Made by a program: the position numbers and the translations under genes
Part shown: positions 1 through 8,707 of the stretch, in pieces
How positions within the stretch are numbered: position 1 is the stretch's first letter
Layout: every line of letters starts with the position of its first letter
Notes under the pieces: model-generated
Told to the model about the DNA's origin: nothing
The model's input: only the letters and a program-made list of their open reading frames with translations
Database searches by the model: none
Source: Aquibacillus koreensis
GTDB taxonomy: Bacteria > Bacillota > Bacilli > Bacillales > Amphibacillaceae
Assembly: GCF_025154055.1 (NCBI RefSeq)
Contig: NZ_JAOALK010000008.1
Location: 1-64,000 of the forward strand
Direction of reading: 5' to 3'
Length of the DNA stretch: 64,000 nt

Positions 1-231
1 AGCTTAAAAGTAAAAAGGGGAGTTTGACTTTGCTTCCTTCTCCGTAAGGAGAGAAAACGAATGCTAATGTGGTCAGTGGACCGCTTGTGCGTTGGTGCTA
101 CCCCTACTGCCAGTTCCTATATCTAAAGTGTAGTCTTTGTACTCTAAACATAGCTGCTACATGTACGAATAGAGAGAAACAGTATGTAGAACCCACGTGG
201 GCTTGCCCCGTGGAGAAGTCAGACATTTGAT
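1..231 (+). ncRNA. Possible structured non-coding RNA (left end outside window)
   Basis: No credible ORF lies here, but several compact hairpins are visible. TCTCC/GGAGA closes a GTAA (GNRA) tetraloop near 39-53. CCACG/CGTGG with an inner GGG/CCC closes a CTTG tetraloop near 193-213, with one bulged T. CTACAT near 153 can pair with ATGTAG near 184. GC-rich pieces such as GGTGCTACCCC stand out from the AT-rich flanks. This density of stable tetraloops suggests a folded RNA ending just before the ORF at 232. I do not recognise it as SRP RNA, RNase P RNA, tmRNA or 6S RNA. An extremophile-type large RNA such as OLE, which lies next to a membrane-protein gene, is one untested idea. Confidence 0.4.
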
Positions 232-918
232 GTGAGTAAAGTCTATCAAGGTACTGCTTCTAAACAAATAATTGTTGCAAGTGACATCTTTATATGGATG
301 GATCACGAAGAAAAGGATAAAGAATATCTATTGTTCTTAACAAAAGACAAAGATGAAGTGTTCGTACCTGTTCATTTCTCTTGGGGAAAAGTTCCTATAA
401 AGGATGGGAAAGTAGAACATTTTTACCCAGACGATGATCGAGCGTACTATGAAAGTTACATGGAAGAACAATCGACCACATCTGATTATAGAGTATATTA
501 TAGTAACAGGGACTTAATAATATATTTGGTTATTTGTTTGCTAGTTATCATTAGTTACTATGTTGTTTTTAATTTTAGTGACTTATTGAATAGGTTTGGC
601 GCAGTTTGTCAAAAAGTAATAAATAGTGGGAAAAGCGCTATGAACAAGCTTATTAAACCATGGATTCAATTAAGCTTGCCAAACAAATTGATCATAACGA
701 TCGTTACCATACTAATTCTGTCCATATCCATTTTCATTTCAGTCTTGCCTGAACCTAAAAAATATGGGGATTGTGATCAGTATTTTTGGAGTAAAGGTAA
801 AATAGAATCATGTAGGAGTCAGTTTATGGGAGGTAATCATCAAATGTTTGATTATGAAAATACGTATCAAATGAAGCTGGATGGTGGGCGGTTTGAGGCG
901 CCTAATATGCGTGAGTGA
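232..918 (+). CDS. Hypothetical two-helix membrane protein
   Basis: Unrecognised protein of about 228 residues. It has a charged N-terminal part of about 90 residues, a first hydrophobic segment near 95-116 (IIYLVICLLVIISYYVV), a basic loop, a second segment near 152-172 (IITIVTILILSISIFISVL), and a polar C-terminal tail of about 50 residues with two cysteines. The start is uncertain. GTG at 232 lies about 16 nt after GGAG (212-215), which is too far for a good ribosome site, and a small ACAT/ATGT hairpin overlaps the start. The frame is open back to 190 without an ATG, and a later ATG exists at 295. It directly follows the structured segment at 1-231 and ends at a two-way terminator. No function is assigned. 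Confidence 0.6.
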   Translation: MSKVYQGTASKQIIVASDIFIWMDHEEKDKEYLLFLTKDKDEVFVPVHFSWGKVPIKDGKVEHFYPDDDRAYYESYMEEQSTTSDYRVYYSNRDLIIYLVICLLVIISYYVVFNFSDLLNRFGAVCQKVINSGKSAMNKLIKPWIQLSLPNKLIITIVTILILSISIFISVLPEPKKYGDCDQYFWSKGKIESCRSQFMGGNHQMFDYENTYQMKLDGGRFEAPNMRE

Positions 919-944
919 GGTGTGAAATTTATGAAGCAAGCAAT

Positions 945-975
945 AAAAATGCTCAGGATTTTTCTGAGCATTTTT
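945..975. terminator. Bidirectional Rho-independent terminator
   Basis: A perfect 12-bp stem (AAAAATGCTCAG / CTGAGCATTTTT) with a 7-nt loop. It has an A-run on the left and a T-run on the right, so it can end both the + strand membrane-protein gene and the converging minus-strand yfkK-like gene. Confidence 0.9.
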
Positions 976-1051
976 AAATACTAATTTATCATTTGGTTGT
1001 GAAATATATATGTATCGTAATCCAAAAAGCAAACTACACGAGTGATACAAA

Positions 1052-1282
1052 TTAGCCTTTCTTAATTCTCTTGTCTGCAAGTTCCTGTACAAAAGCTTGT
1101 GTTTCCGCAACACTTAATTGCCCTTTTTGTTTAAGCATATCATAGAGTGATTTCAGTTCATCATATTTCTCAATATCATAGTCCTCTGGATCCATGATGG
1201 ACCGATTTACAACTTGAAGCATGGTTGCCATTTCATTAATTATTACCTCTAAATTTTCTTGTGTTGGCTCGTTCAAACTCAT
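1052..1282 (-). CDS. yfkK: UPF0435 / DUF1128 family protein (YfkK-like)
   Basis: Small soluble protein of 76 residues. It resembles B. subtilis YfkK (UPF0435/DUF1128), a family of unknown function. The core includes LQVVNRSIMDPEDYDIEKYD followed by a helix with LYDMLKQKGQLSV. I chose the ATG at 1282 because GAGGAG lies 8-9 nt upstream on the minus strand; the longer GTG start at 1291 would overlap that site. It is the only minus-strand gene in the window and sits in the insertion before smc, away from its B. subtilis position. The family call comes from remembered sequence. Confidence 0.8.
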   Translation of the reverse strand: MSLNEPTQENLEVIINEMATMLQVVNRSIMDPEDYDIEKYDELKSLYDMLKQKGQLSVAETQAFVQELADKRIKKG

Positions 1283-1485
1283 TATAAACACTCCTCATTT
1301 TACTATAATTCATTGAATCCTTCTAAGTCCTTATCCTTTATGATAAAATAAATAAGTTGAATTGCAAATTTTTTTTATAATTTATTATGTTTTGTATGTA
1401 AAAAGAGTAGGAAAATGTGAGCAATGAATGGTGATAGACTACTCAACTTTTTAAAATATATATGTATGATAATAGGAGAATGCTT

Positions 1486-4400
1486 ATGTTCCTAAAACAA
1501 TTAGACACAGTTGGATTTAAATCGTTTGCTGAACGAGTAACTGTCGATTTTGTACCTGGTGTAACAGCTGTTGTTGGACCAAATGGTAGTGGTAAAAGTA
1601 ATATTACAGATGCTATTCGTTGGGTTCTAGGAGAACAATCTGCCAAATCTTTAAGAGGTTCCAAAATGGAAGATATAATTTTTCAAGGAAGTGATTCTAG
1701 AAAACCTTTAAACGTAGCAGAAGTAACCCTTACTTTAGATAATACGGATCAAATGCTACCAGTTGATTATGAAGAAGTTAGTGTAACTAGAAGGGTGTAC
1801 CGTTCAGGTGATAGTGAATTCTTATTAAATAAACAACCTTGTCGTTTAAAAGACATTATTGACTTGTTTTTAGATTCGGGTTTAGGAAGAGAAGCTTTCT
1901 CGATAATTAGTCAAGGGAAAGTGGAGGAGATTTTAAGTTCAAAAGCGGAAGAACGAAGAACGATCTTTGAAGAAGCAGCTGGTGTTTTGAAGTATAAAAA
2001 CCGTAAGAAAAAGGCTGAGTACAAGCTTGCGGAAACGCAAGAGAATCTCAATAGAGTCGAAGATATTATTCACGAAATAGAGAACCAGTTAGATCCACTA
2101 AAGCAACAGGCAGCAACAGCGAAAGACTATTTAGCCAAAAAAGATGAATTGAAAGAAAAAGAAATTTCTTTGTTGATCACGGAAATAGAGCATCTACATA
2201 AAGATTGGACAACACTATTAGAGGAGCTTGAAGGTGAAAAACGCGAGGAAATACAATTAAAAACGAGGATACAACAGCAAGAAGCAAATGTAGAGCATGA
2301 TAAGAGTAAAATGAAGGAATTAGATGATTCCATAGAGTTATTACAACAGGATTTGTTAGTTTTAACACAGGAATTAGAAAAACTAGAAGGTACAAAAAAA
2401 TTGATTAGTGAGCGTTCTATGCATTTTGAATCCAACAAAGCAAAATTGGAGATGGATAGAACGGCATACCGAAGTAGAATTACGAAGTTTGAACATGACC
2501 ATGTTCAAGAGCTTGAGAAGCTTAATAAGGCAAAAGAAAAGCGAGATTATACGAAAAGAAGCATTTTAAATTTGAAAGAAGAATTATCGACTACGGAAGA
2601 AGATATAGAGGAACAAATTGAAGAGTTAAAAAGTGAATATATTGAGCGCTTAAATCAGCAAGCAGCACATCGGAACGAACGACAATCTATTGAAAAACAG
2701 TTAGCACAAATAGGTACAAAAAAAGATAGTCAAGATACAAAATTTCAAGATATGGCAAACGCAAGAGAGAAAGTGGAATCAGAATTACAAGCTTTACAGT
2801 TGTTGCTTAAAGAAAAGCAAGAAACAAGTCAACAATTACAAGACAACTTGCATCAATTAAAGCAAGAAATTGATAAAGGAAAAGATAAATATCAGGAATT
2901 ACAAACAAAGCTTTATCAAGGGTACCAATACATTGAAAAAATGAAATCGAAAAAGGAAATGCTTGAAGATATGAAGGAAGACTTCCAAGGTTTCTTTCAA
3001 GGTGTTAAAGAAGTATTAAAAGCTAGAGAAGAAAATGTACTTCAAGATATTCATGGAGCGGTCATTGAGTTGCTGGATGTTCCAACAAGTTATATTACCG
3101 CTATTGAAACCGCGCTTGGAGGACAAGCGCAGCATGTTGTCGTAAAAGATGAAGCTGTTGCTAGACATACGATTCTTTGGTTGAAGAAGACGAACAAAGG
3201 CCGAGCTACGTTTCTTCCTATGACAGCAATGAAAGGGAAGTTTATTTCAAAAGATCAGTTGCAGAACGTTACCAACCACACTGGGTACATTGGAGTAGCG
3301 TCAGATCTGATCACGTTTAACTCGAAATATGACAATGTAATGAAGTACCTTCTTGGAAATGTTGTCATTGCGGAAACTCTTAAAGATGCGAATGAAATTG
3401 CTATTAAGTTAAGTAGACGATTTCGTGTGGTTACCTTAGAAGGAGATGTAGTAAACCCAGGTGGTTCTATGTCAGGTGGGGCACAGAAGAAAACGAATCA
3501 ATCGCTATTTACTAGAGAGAAAGACCTCCAGGAAATGGTGCAAAAGATAGAAGAGTATGAGACGAAAGCAATTGAATTTGAGTCAAAAGTAAAATCGCAT
3601 AAACAGTTGATTGATGAGAAAGAGCGTAACTTAGAGAAGATGCGAATCGATATGCAACATGCTCAACAGGAAGAACAAGACGTTAAGTCTAAGATGACGG
3701 AAAAAGAATTAAATATTTCGCACTTGAACGATAACTTGCGCGCATACGATCAAGATAAGCTTCAGTATGAATCAGATTATTTAGGGTTAAAAGAAAGAGC
3801 TAATCAATTAGAAGAATCATTAACCGAAATGAAGAAGGAACTTGAAGAAATCCAAATTACGATTGATCAGCTAACACGAAAGCATGCTGAACATAAGCAA
3901 AATAAAGATCAGATACAAGAAACTATCCATCAATTAGAAATCACCTTGGCTGAACAAGAAGCCCAAGTGAAAAATTATAATGAAAAAGTCGAAAGTTTAA
4001 AGTCTGTATTGGATGAAACTCGTCAATCATTACAAGAGAAGGAAGAACAATTAAATCAGTTGCTTGAAATTCATCATAATGGAGATACAGAAGAAGAGAT
4101 TGACGAAAAACTTCAAGAGAAACAGCAGGAAAAAGATCGGACGACCCAATTAATTCAAACACGCCGACAAGAAAGAATGAAACAGACGCAGCGGATTACG
4201 GATGTTGAGCGAGAACTGAAAGAGCAAAATAGAATACATCAATCAATGATTTATGCTTTACAAGATAAAGAGGTGAAAGCAAATCGATTAGATGTAGAGT
4301 TGGAAAATAGGCTGCAACATTTACAAAGCGAATATCTGATCACTTTTGAAAAAGCACAAAAAGATTATGAAAAAGTCACAGATATGGAGTCAGCCAAACG

Positions 4401-5052
4401 AGAAGTGAAGTTGTTAAAGCTGTCGATGGATGAATTAGGTACGGTTAACCTTGGTGCGATTGAAGAATACGAACGGATTGCAGAACGTTATGAATTCCTA
4501 ACCGAGCAGCAAACAGATTTGGTGCAAGCCAAAGAAACACTATATGGAGTTATATCTGAAATGGATGAAGAGATGAAGCGTAAGTTTGAAAGTACCTTCT
4601 ACCAAATAAAAGAAGAATTTACAGTTGTGTTCCAACAACTTTTTGGTGGGGGAAGAGCTGAACTTAAGTTAACAGACCCTGAGAACTTATTAGATACTGG
4701 AGTTGAAATAATTGCACAACCTCCAGGGAAGAAGTCACAACATCTGGGCCTATTATCAGGTGGAGAGCGGGCACTAACAGCGATTGCGTTGTTGTTCGCA
4801 ATCTTGCGAGTAAGACCAGTACCATTTTGTGTGCTTGATGAAGTAGAAGCAGCTCTAGATGATGCCAATGTAAATCGATTTGCGCGTTATTTAAAGCATT
4901 ATAGTGAAAAAACGCAATTTATCGTTATCACACATAGAAAAGGTACAATGGAAGAAGCCGATGTGCTTTACGGGGTAACGATGCAAGAGTCCGGTGTTTC
5001 TAGGTTAGTATCTGTAAAACTAGAAGATACACCAGAATTAGTTAAGGCCTAA
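1486..5052 (+). CDS. smc: Chromosome segregation ATPase SMC
   Basis: SMC forms the ATP-driven ring of the SMC-ScpAB condensin that organises and separates chromosomes. The 1188 residues match the usual bacterial length. The N-terminal head has Walker A GPNGSGKS (31-38). Long glutamine- and glutamate-rich coiled coils surround a hinge around 510-670 that ends near GGSMSGG. The C-terminal head carries LSGGERALTA (about 1091) and Walker B FCVLDEVEAALD (about 1114). The start is ATG 1486, with AGGAG 7 nt upstream and the conserved MFLKQLDTVGFKSF N-terminus; upstream in-frame ATGs lack a ribosome site. ftsY follows 53 bp later. The usual upstream neighbour rnc is not seen in the window. Confidence 0.98.
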   Translation: MFLKQLDTVGFKSFAERVTVDFVPGVTAVVGPNGSGKSNITDAIRWVLGEQSAKSLRGSKMEDIIFQGSDSRKPLNVAEVTLTLDNTDQMLPVDYEEVSVTRRVYRSGDSEFLLNKQPCRLKDIIDLFLDSGLGREAFSIISQGKVEEILSSKAEERRTIFEEAAGVLKYKNRKKKAEYKLAETQENLNRVEDIIHEIENQLDPLKQQAATAKDYLAKKDELKEKEISLLITEIEHLHKDWTTLLEELEGEKREEIQLKTRIQQQEANVEHDKSKMKELDDSIELLQQDLLVLTQELEKLEGTKKLISERSMHFESNKAKLEMDRTAYRSRITKFEHDHVQELEKLNKAKEKRDYTKRSILNLKEELSTTEEDIEEQIEELKSEYIERLNQQAAHRNERQSIEKQLAQIGTKKDSQDTKFQDMANAREKVESELQALQLLLKEKQETSQQLQDNLHQLKQEIDKGKDKYQELQTKLYQGYQYIEKMKSKKEMLEDMKEDFQGFFQGVKEVLKAREENVLQDIHGAVIELLDVPTSYITAIETALGGQAQHVVVKDEAVARHTILWLKKTNKGRATFLPMTAMKGKFISKDQLQNVTNHTGYIGVASDLITFNSKYDNVMKYLLGNVVIAETLKDANEIAIKLSRRFRVVTLEGDVVNPGGSMSGGAQKKTNQSLFTREKDLQEMVQKIEEYETKAIEFESKVKSHKQLIDEKERNLEKMRIDMQHAQQEEQDVKSKMTEKELNISHLNDNLRAYDQDKLQYESDYLGLKERANQLEESLTEMKKELEEIQITIDQLTRKHAEHKQNKDQIQETIHQLEITLAEQEAQVKNYNEKVESLKSVLDETRQSLQEKEEQLNQLLEIHHNGDTEEEIDEKLQEKQQEKDRTTQLIQTRRQERMKQTQRITDVERELKEQNRIHQSMIYALQDKEVKANRLDVELENRLQHLQSEYLITFEKAQKDYEKVTDMESAKREVKLLKLSMDELGTVNLGAIEEYERIAERYEFLTEQQTDLVQAKETLYGVISEMDEEMKRKFESTFYQIKEEFTVVFQQLFGGGRAELKLTDPENLLDTGVEIIAQPPGKKSQHLGLLSGGERALTAIALLFAILRVRPVPFCVLDEVEAALDDANVNRFARYLKHYSEKTQFIVITHRKGTMEEADVLYGVTMQESGVSRLVSVKLEDTPELVKA

Positions 5053-5105
5053 TTTACTTACCAAACTAATACGATAATTATTGGTGATAGAGAAAGGGAG
5101 ATACG

Positions 5106-6107
5106 ATGAGTTTTTTTAAGAAATTAAAAGATAAATTTACTGGTAGTGATAACGAAAGTCCAGAGGTTTCTGATAAATACAAAGAAGGTTTATCGAAAAC
5201 TAGGAATTCATTTTCAAGTAAAATTAATGATTTGGTTGCAAGATACAGAAAAGTAGATGAAGATTTCTTTGAGGACCTTGAAGAAATCTTAATCTCAGCC
5301 GATGTTGGTGTTGCTACAGTTATGGATCTGATCGATGAACTTAAAATGGAAGTGAAACGCCAAAATATTAAAGATACAAAAGAAGTAAAAGAAGTAATCT
5401 CTGAAAAACTGGTAGAAATATATTATGGAGAAGATGATGAGTCTGTTGAAGAATTAAATATGAAAGATGGTGAGCTTTCAGTTGTATTATTTGTAGGTGT
5501 AAATGGTGTTGGGAAAACAACAACGATAGGAAAGTTGGCTCATAAATTAAAAGAAGAAGGTAAAAAGGTTGTATTAGCTGCTGGAGATACATTCCGAGCA
5601 GGTGCGATTGAACAATTAGAAGTATGGGGCGAGCGCGTTGGTGTTGAAGTAATAAAGCATAACGCTGGTAGTGATCCTGCAGCAGTTATTTACGATGGAG
5701 TACAAGCTGCTAAATCACGTAATGCTGATGTATTATTATGTGATACGGCAGGTAGGTTACAAAATAAAGTGAATCTAATGAATGAACTTTCTAAGGTGAA
5801 GCGTGTTATTGAAAGAGAAATTCCAGGTGCTCCGCACGAAGTTTTATTAGTATTAGACGCTACAACAGGTCAAAATGCAATGAGCCAAGCAAAAACCTTT
5901 TCAGCATCTACGGATGTTACAGGAATTGTCTTAACCAAGCTAGATGGAACGGCTAAAGGTGGGATTGTATTAGCCATTCGAAATGAATTGCAGATCCCTG
6001 TTAAGTTTGTCGGCTTAGGTGAAAAAGTGAATGATTTACAATCCTTTGATGCGCAAGCATTTGTTTATGGGCTTTTTGCGGACATGCTTGAGGAGGAACA
6101 AGAATAA
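5106..6107 (+). CDS. ftsY: SRP receptor GTPase FtsY
   Basis: FtsY is the membrane-associated receptor that docks Ffh-ribosome complexes at SecYEG. The 333 residues are close to B. subtilis FtsY. A short charged N-terminal region is followed by the N helical bundle and the G domain with G1 GVNGVGKTTT (about 129), DTAGR (about 212) and TKLDGTAKGG (about 277). ATG 5106 has AAAGGGAG upstream. It lies between smc and ylxM-ffh, the standard Firmicute order, so both partners of the SRP GTPase pair are encoded close together. Confidence 0.98.
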   Translation: MSFFKKLKDKFTGSDNESPEVSDKYKEGLSKTRNSFSSKINDLVARYRKVDEDFFEDLEEILISADVGVATVMDLIDELKMEVKRQNIKDTKEVKEVISEKLVEIYYGEDDESVEELNMKDGELSVVLFVGVNGVGKTTTIGKLAHKLKEEGKKVVLAAGDTFRAGAIEQLEVWGERVGVEVIKHNAGSDPAAVIYDGVQAAKSRNADVLLCDTAGRLQNKVNLMNELSKVKRVIEREIPGAPHEVLLVLDATTGQNAMSQAKTFSASTDVTGIVLTKLDGTAKGGIVLAIRNELQIPVKFVGLGEKVNDLQSFDAQAFVYGLFADMLEEEQE

Positions 6108-6111
6108 TTCC

Positions 6112-6141
6112 TTGACAGACTGATGGTTATTCAGATAGTAT
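6112..6141 (+). promoter_or_regulatory. Putative SigA promoter for ylxM-ffh
   Basis: A perfect -35 TTGACA (6112-6117) starts 4 nt after the ftsY stop. A weak -10 (GATAGT or TAGTAT) follows at 16-18 bp spacing, about 40 nt before ylxM. The -35 is convincing and the -10 is not. Confidence 0.4.
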
Positions 6142-6182
6142 TTTTATTGTAAAGGCATTTCACTTAACAAGGGGTGCTCGCT

Positions 6183-6509
6183 TTGTTAGAAAAAACTACC
6201 CGAATTAATTTTTTATTAGATTTCTATCAGGAATTGTTAACACCGAAGCAACGAAATTATATGGAATTGTACTACTTGGAGGACTATTCGTTAGGAGAAA
6301 TCTCTGAAACGTTTAACGTTTCTAGACAAGCCGTCTATGATAATATTCGGCGTACCGAATCTATGTTAGAGGCTTACGAAAAGAAATTAAGGTTATACGA
6401 TAAATTTCAACAGCGTCAAGATCTCATCCGACAAATGGAAGGAAAATTAGTACAGCAGGACACGACCAACTTCAGTTCCTTTATACAAGCATTAAAAGAA
6501 TTAGATTAG
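6183..6509 (+). CDS. ylxM: SRP-associated HTH protein YlxM
   Basis: Small DNA-binding-like protein (UPF0122 family) of 108 residues, encoded just before ffh in most Firmicutes; in streptococci it modulates SRP GTPase activity. The sigma-region-4-like helix-turn-helix is visible in [19 protein letters not shown]. The N-terminus [14 protein letters not shown] matches B. subtilis YlxM. I chose TTG 6183 because AAGGGG lies about 8 nt upstream; GTG 6174 would overlap the ribosome site. ffh starts 12 nt after the stop, so co-translation is likely. Confidence 0.92.
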   Translation: MLEKTTRINFLLDFYQELLTPKQRNYMELYYLEDYSLGEISETFNVSRQAVYDNIRRTESMLEAYEKKLRLYDKFQQRQDLIRQMEGKLVQQDTTNFSSFIQALKELD

Positions 6510-6521
6510 GAGGCGAGTTTT

Positions 6522-7874
6522 ATGGCATTTGAAGGTTTAGCCGACCGCCTACAAAACACAATTAAAAAAATTACGGGCAAAGGTAAAGTATCAGAGCAAG
6601 ATGTTAAAGAAATGACACGTGAAGTTCGTCTTGCTTTATTAGAAGCAGATGTTAACTTCAAAGTAGTAAAAGATTTTATAAAACGTGTAAAAGAACGTGC
6701 CATTGGGCAAGAAGTGATGGAAAGCTTAACACCAGGCCAACAGGTTATTAAAGTGGTTAAAGAAGAACTCACAAACTTAATGGGTGGCGAACAAAGTAAA
6801 ATTGCAGTAGCGGATCGGCCTCCGACAGTCATTATGATGGTCGGCTTGCAAGGTGCTGGTAAAACAACAACTACAGGTAAACTTGCTAATTTGCTACGAA
6901 AGAAATACAATCGAAATCCTTTACTTGTAGCTGCAGACGTGTATCGTCCTGCGGCAATCAATCAATTGCAGACCCTTGGAAAACAACTCAGTATGCCAGT
7001 GTTTTCATTAGGCACAGATGCAAATCCTGTTGATATCGCAAATCAGGCAATTGAACAAGCGAAAGCAGACCATAATGACTATGTCATTATTGATACAGCT
7101 GGTCGATTGCATGTGGACGAGGCATTAATGGGTGAATTAAAGCAAATAAAGGCTGATGTGAAGCCGAATGAAGTATTTTTAGTTGTAGATGCCATGACAG
7201 GTCAAGACGCTGTTAACGTGGCTGAAAGCTTTAATGAGCAGTTAGATATAACTGGAGTAGTCTTAACGAAACTAGATGGTGACACTCGTGGTGGTGCTGC
7301 TTTATCTATTAAAGCTGTAACAGATAAACCAATAAAATTCGCTGGTATGGGTGAAAAGTTAGATGAATTAGAAGCATTCCACCCTGAAAGAATGGCATCT
7401 AGAATTCTGGGTATGGGTGATGTTCTTTCCCTTATCGAAAAAGCACAAGAGAATGTCGATGAGAAGAGAGCAAAAGAGCTAGAAGAAAAAATGCGTACCG
7501 CTTCTTTTACATTTGACGATTTCCTGGAGCAAATGGGACAGGTCCGTAATATGGGTCCAATTGAGGATCTTATCGGTATGTTACCAGGAGCAAACAAAAT
7601 GAAAGGGTTGAAAAATGTTCAACTTGATGAGAAGCAAATCTCACATGTGGAAGCAATTATTCAATCGATGACCAAAAAAGAACGCCAAGATCCTAGCCTA
7701 ATGAATGCTAGTCGTAAAAAACGTATAGCAAAAGGATCTGGTAGGTCTGTGACAGAAGTCAACAGACTCTTAAAGCAATTTGATGAAATGAAGAAAATGA
7801 TGAAACAAATGAGCAATATGCAAGGTGGAAAGAAGGGTAAAAAGGGTAAAGGATTTAATTTTCCATTCATGTAA
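6522..7874 (+). CDS. ffh: Signal recognition particle protein Ffh
   Basis: Ffh binds SRP RNA and signal peptides at the ribosome and delivers nascent membrane and secreted proteins to FtsY. The 450 residues hold an N domain, a G domain with GLQGAGKTTTTGKLA (about 107-121), DTAGRLHVD (about 191) and TKLDGDTRGG, then the M domain from about residue 300, with NMGPIEDLIGMLPG and a methionine- and lysine-rich tail (MKKMMKQMSNMQGGKKGKK). ATG 6522 follows TTAGGAGGCG. No SRP RNA gene was identified in the window. Confidence 0.98.
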   Translation: MAFEGLADRLQNTIKKITGKGKVSEQDVKEMTREVRLALLEADVNFKVVKDFIKRVKERAIGQEVMESLTPGQQVIKVVKEELTNLMGGEQSKIAVADRPPTVIMMVGLQGAGKTTTTGKLANLLRKKYNRNPLLVAADVYRPAAINQLQTLGKQLSMPVFSLGTDANPVDIANQAIEQAKADHNDYVIIDTAGRLHVDEALMGELKQIKADVKPNEVFLVVDAMTGQDAVNVAESFNEQLDITGVVLTKLDGDTRGGAALSIKAVTDKPIKFAGMGEKLDELEAFHPERMASRILGMGDVLSLIEKAQENVDEKRAKELEEKMRTASFTFDDFLEQMGQVRNMGPIEDLIGMLPGANKMKGLKNVQLDEKQISHVEAIIQSMTKKERQDPSLMNASRKKRIAKGSGRSVTEVNRLLKQFDEMKKMMKQMSNMQGGKKGKKGKGFNFPFM

Positions 7875-7885
7875 TGGAAAAACAC

Positions 7886-7914
7886 TTTACAGACATTTAA
7901 ACTTCTGATACAAT
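7886..7914 (+). promoter_or_regulatory. SigA promoter for rpsP
   Basis: TTTACA (7886-7891), a 17-bp spacer, then TACAAT (7909-7914). Each hexamer is 5/6 of consensus, and the -10 ends 40 nt before the rpsP start. Confidence 0.7.
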
Positions 7915-7953
7915 CTAAACTTGTGTAAAACATTTATTTGGAGGTGCGAACTC

Positions 7954-8226
7954 ATGGCAGTAAAAATTCGCCTAAAGCGTATGGGATCTAAAAGAAATCC
8001 TTTTTATCGTGTAGTAGTAGCTGATTCACGTTCTCCTCGTGACGGACGTATTATCGAGCAAATTGGCACATACAATCCGGTAGCAAACCCGGTTGAAGTG
8101 AAATTAGATGAAGAAAAGGCACTTGATTGGATGACAAAAGGTGCAAAACCAAGCGACACGGTAAGAAACTTGTTTTCAACTGAAGGCATCATGAAGAAAT
8201 TCCACGACTCAAAAAATCAAAAGTAA
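7954..8226 (+). CDS. rpsP: 30S ribosomal protein S16
   Basis: Small-subunit protein needed for 30S assembly. It has 90 residues and the family N-terminus [22 protein letters not shown] 7954 has GGAGGTG 7 nt upstream; the frame extends upstream but without family sequence. It heads the rpsP-khpA-ylqD-rimM-trmD series, with a good promoter just before it. khpA starts 14 nt after the stop. Confidence 0.98.
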   Translation: MAVKIRLKRMGSKRNPFYRVVVADSRSPRDGRIIEQIGTYNPVANPVEVKLDEEKALDWMTKGAKPSDTVRNLFSTEGIMKKFHDSKNQK

Positions 8227-8240
8227 AGTAGTGTGATATC

Positions 8241-8468
8241 ATGAAAGCCTTGATCGAAACAATAGTAACACCATTGGTTGATTATCCTGATGATATTGTT
8301 GTAACAGAAAATGAAGAAGAACATAAAATTGTTTATCATTTAACTGTTAATCCAGATGATGTAGGGAAAGTAATTGGCAAAAATGGTAGAATTGCCAAAG
8401 CAATTCGAACTGTTGTTTATGCGGCAGGATCAGATACGAAAAAACGTATCTATCTTGATATTATGTAA
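8241..8468 (+). CDS. khpA: KH-domain RNA-binding protein KhpA (YlqC)
   Basis: Single KH-domain protein of 75 residues. It has the GxxG RNA-contact loop GKNG (about 47-50) inside VGKVIGKNGRIAKAIRTVV. In Firmicutes KhpA pairs with KhpB/Jag and affects cell elongation and RNA binding. ATG 8241 has only a weak ribosome site, so translation may depend on coupling to rpsP. Two stem-loops follow, the second a clear terminator, which separates rpsP-khpA from ylqD. Confidence 0.93.
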   Translation: MKALIETIVTPLVDYPDDIVVTENEEEHKIVYHLTVNPDDVGKVIGKNGRIAKAIRTVVYAAGSDTKKRIYLDIM

Positions 8469-8486
8469 GATGGTAAAACAGAACGG

Positions 8487-8521
8487 CAGGCTTATTACAC
8501 TCATATGTGTAAAAAAGCCTG
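8487..8521 (+). other. Stem-loop without T-tract after khpA
   Basis: CAGGCTT (8487-8493) pairs with AAGCCTG (8515-8521), and inside it TTACAC pairs with GTGTAA. It is a stable two-part stem lacking a downstream T-run. It may protect the khpA 3' end or be a worn terminator. Confidence 0.5.
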
Positions 8522-8574
8522 TGTGCCTTGCATCGTTTCGTCATTAGACAAATCGGTGCATCTGTACATAAGGT

Positions 8575-8605
8575 AAAAGGGGAGAGGGAAACCTTTTCCC
8601 TTTTT
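8575..8605 (+). terminator. Rho-independent terminator after khpA
   Basis: AAAAGGGGAGAGGG pairs with CCTTTTCCCTTTT around an AAA loop, using a few G-T wobbles, and ends in TTTTT. It ends the rpsP-khpA transcript. Confidence 0.7.
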
Positions 8606-8707
8606 ACTATCTATAAAAAGTTAGTGTAGTTTCTTGTTGTTTATTAAAGAAGGCAACATACTAATGTCACGATTAATATGGTCTTCTATAGTAGAGAGTG
8701 TGGTTTC

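Noticed and set aside
1-231. SRP RNA, RNase P RNA, tmRNA or 6S RNA
   Set aside because: None of the signature sequences I know for these RNAs could be found; only the general presence of hairpins supports an RNA.
1357-1388. SigA promoter directly before smc
   Set aside because: TTGAAT pairs with TATAAT at 13 bp or TATTAT at 20 bp; neither spacing is acceptable.
6506-6961. 151-residue open frame on the minus strand opposite ffh
   Set aside because: It lies wholly over the strongly conserved Ffh G domain, has low-complexity Ser/Leu/Thr composition and no ribosome site; it is an antisense shadow.
7859-7880. TTTTCCATT/AATGGAAAA inverted repeat over the ffh stop codon as a terminator
   Set aside because: No T-run follows, and the rpsP promoter begins at once; it is weak and AT-rich.
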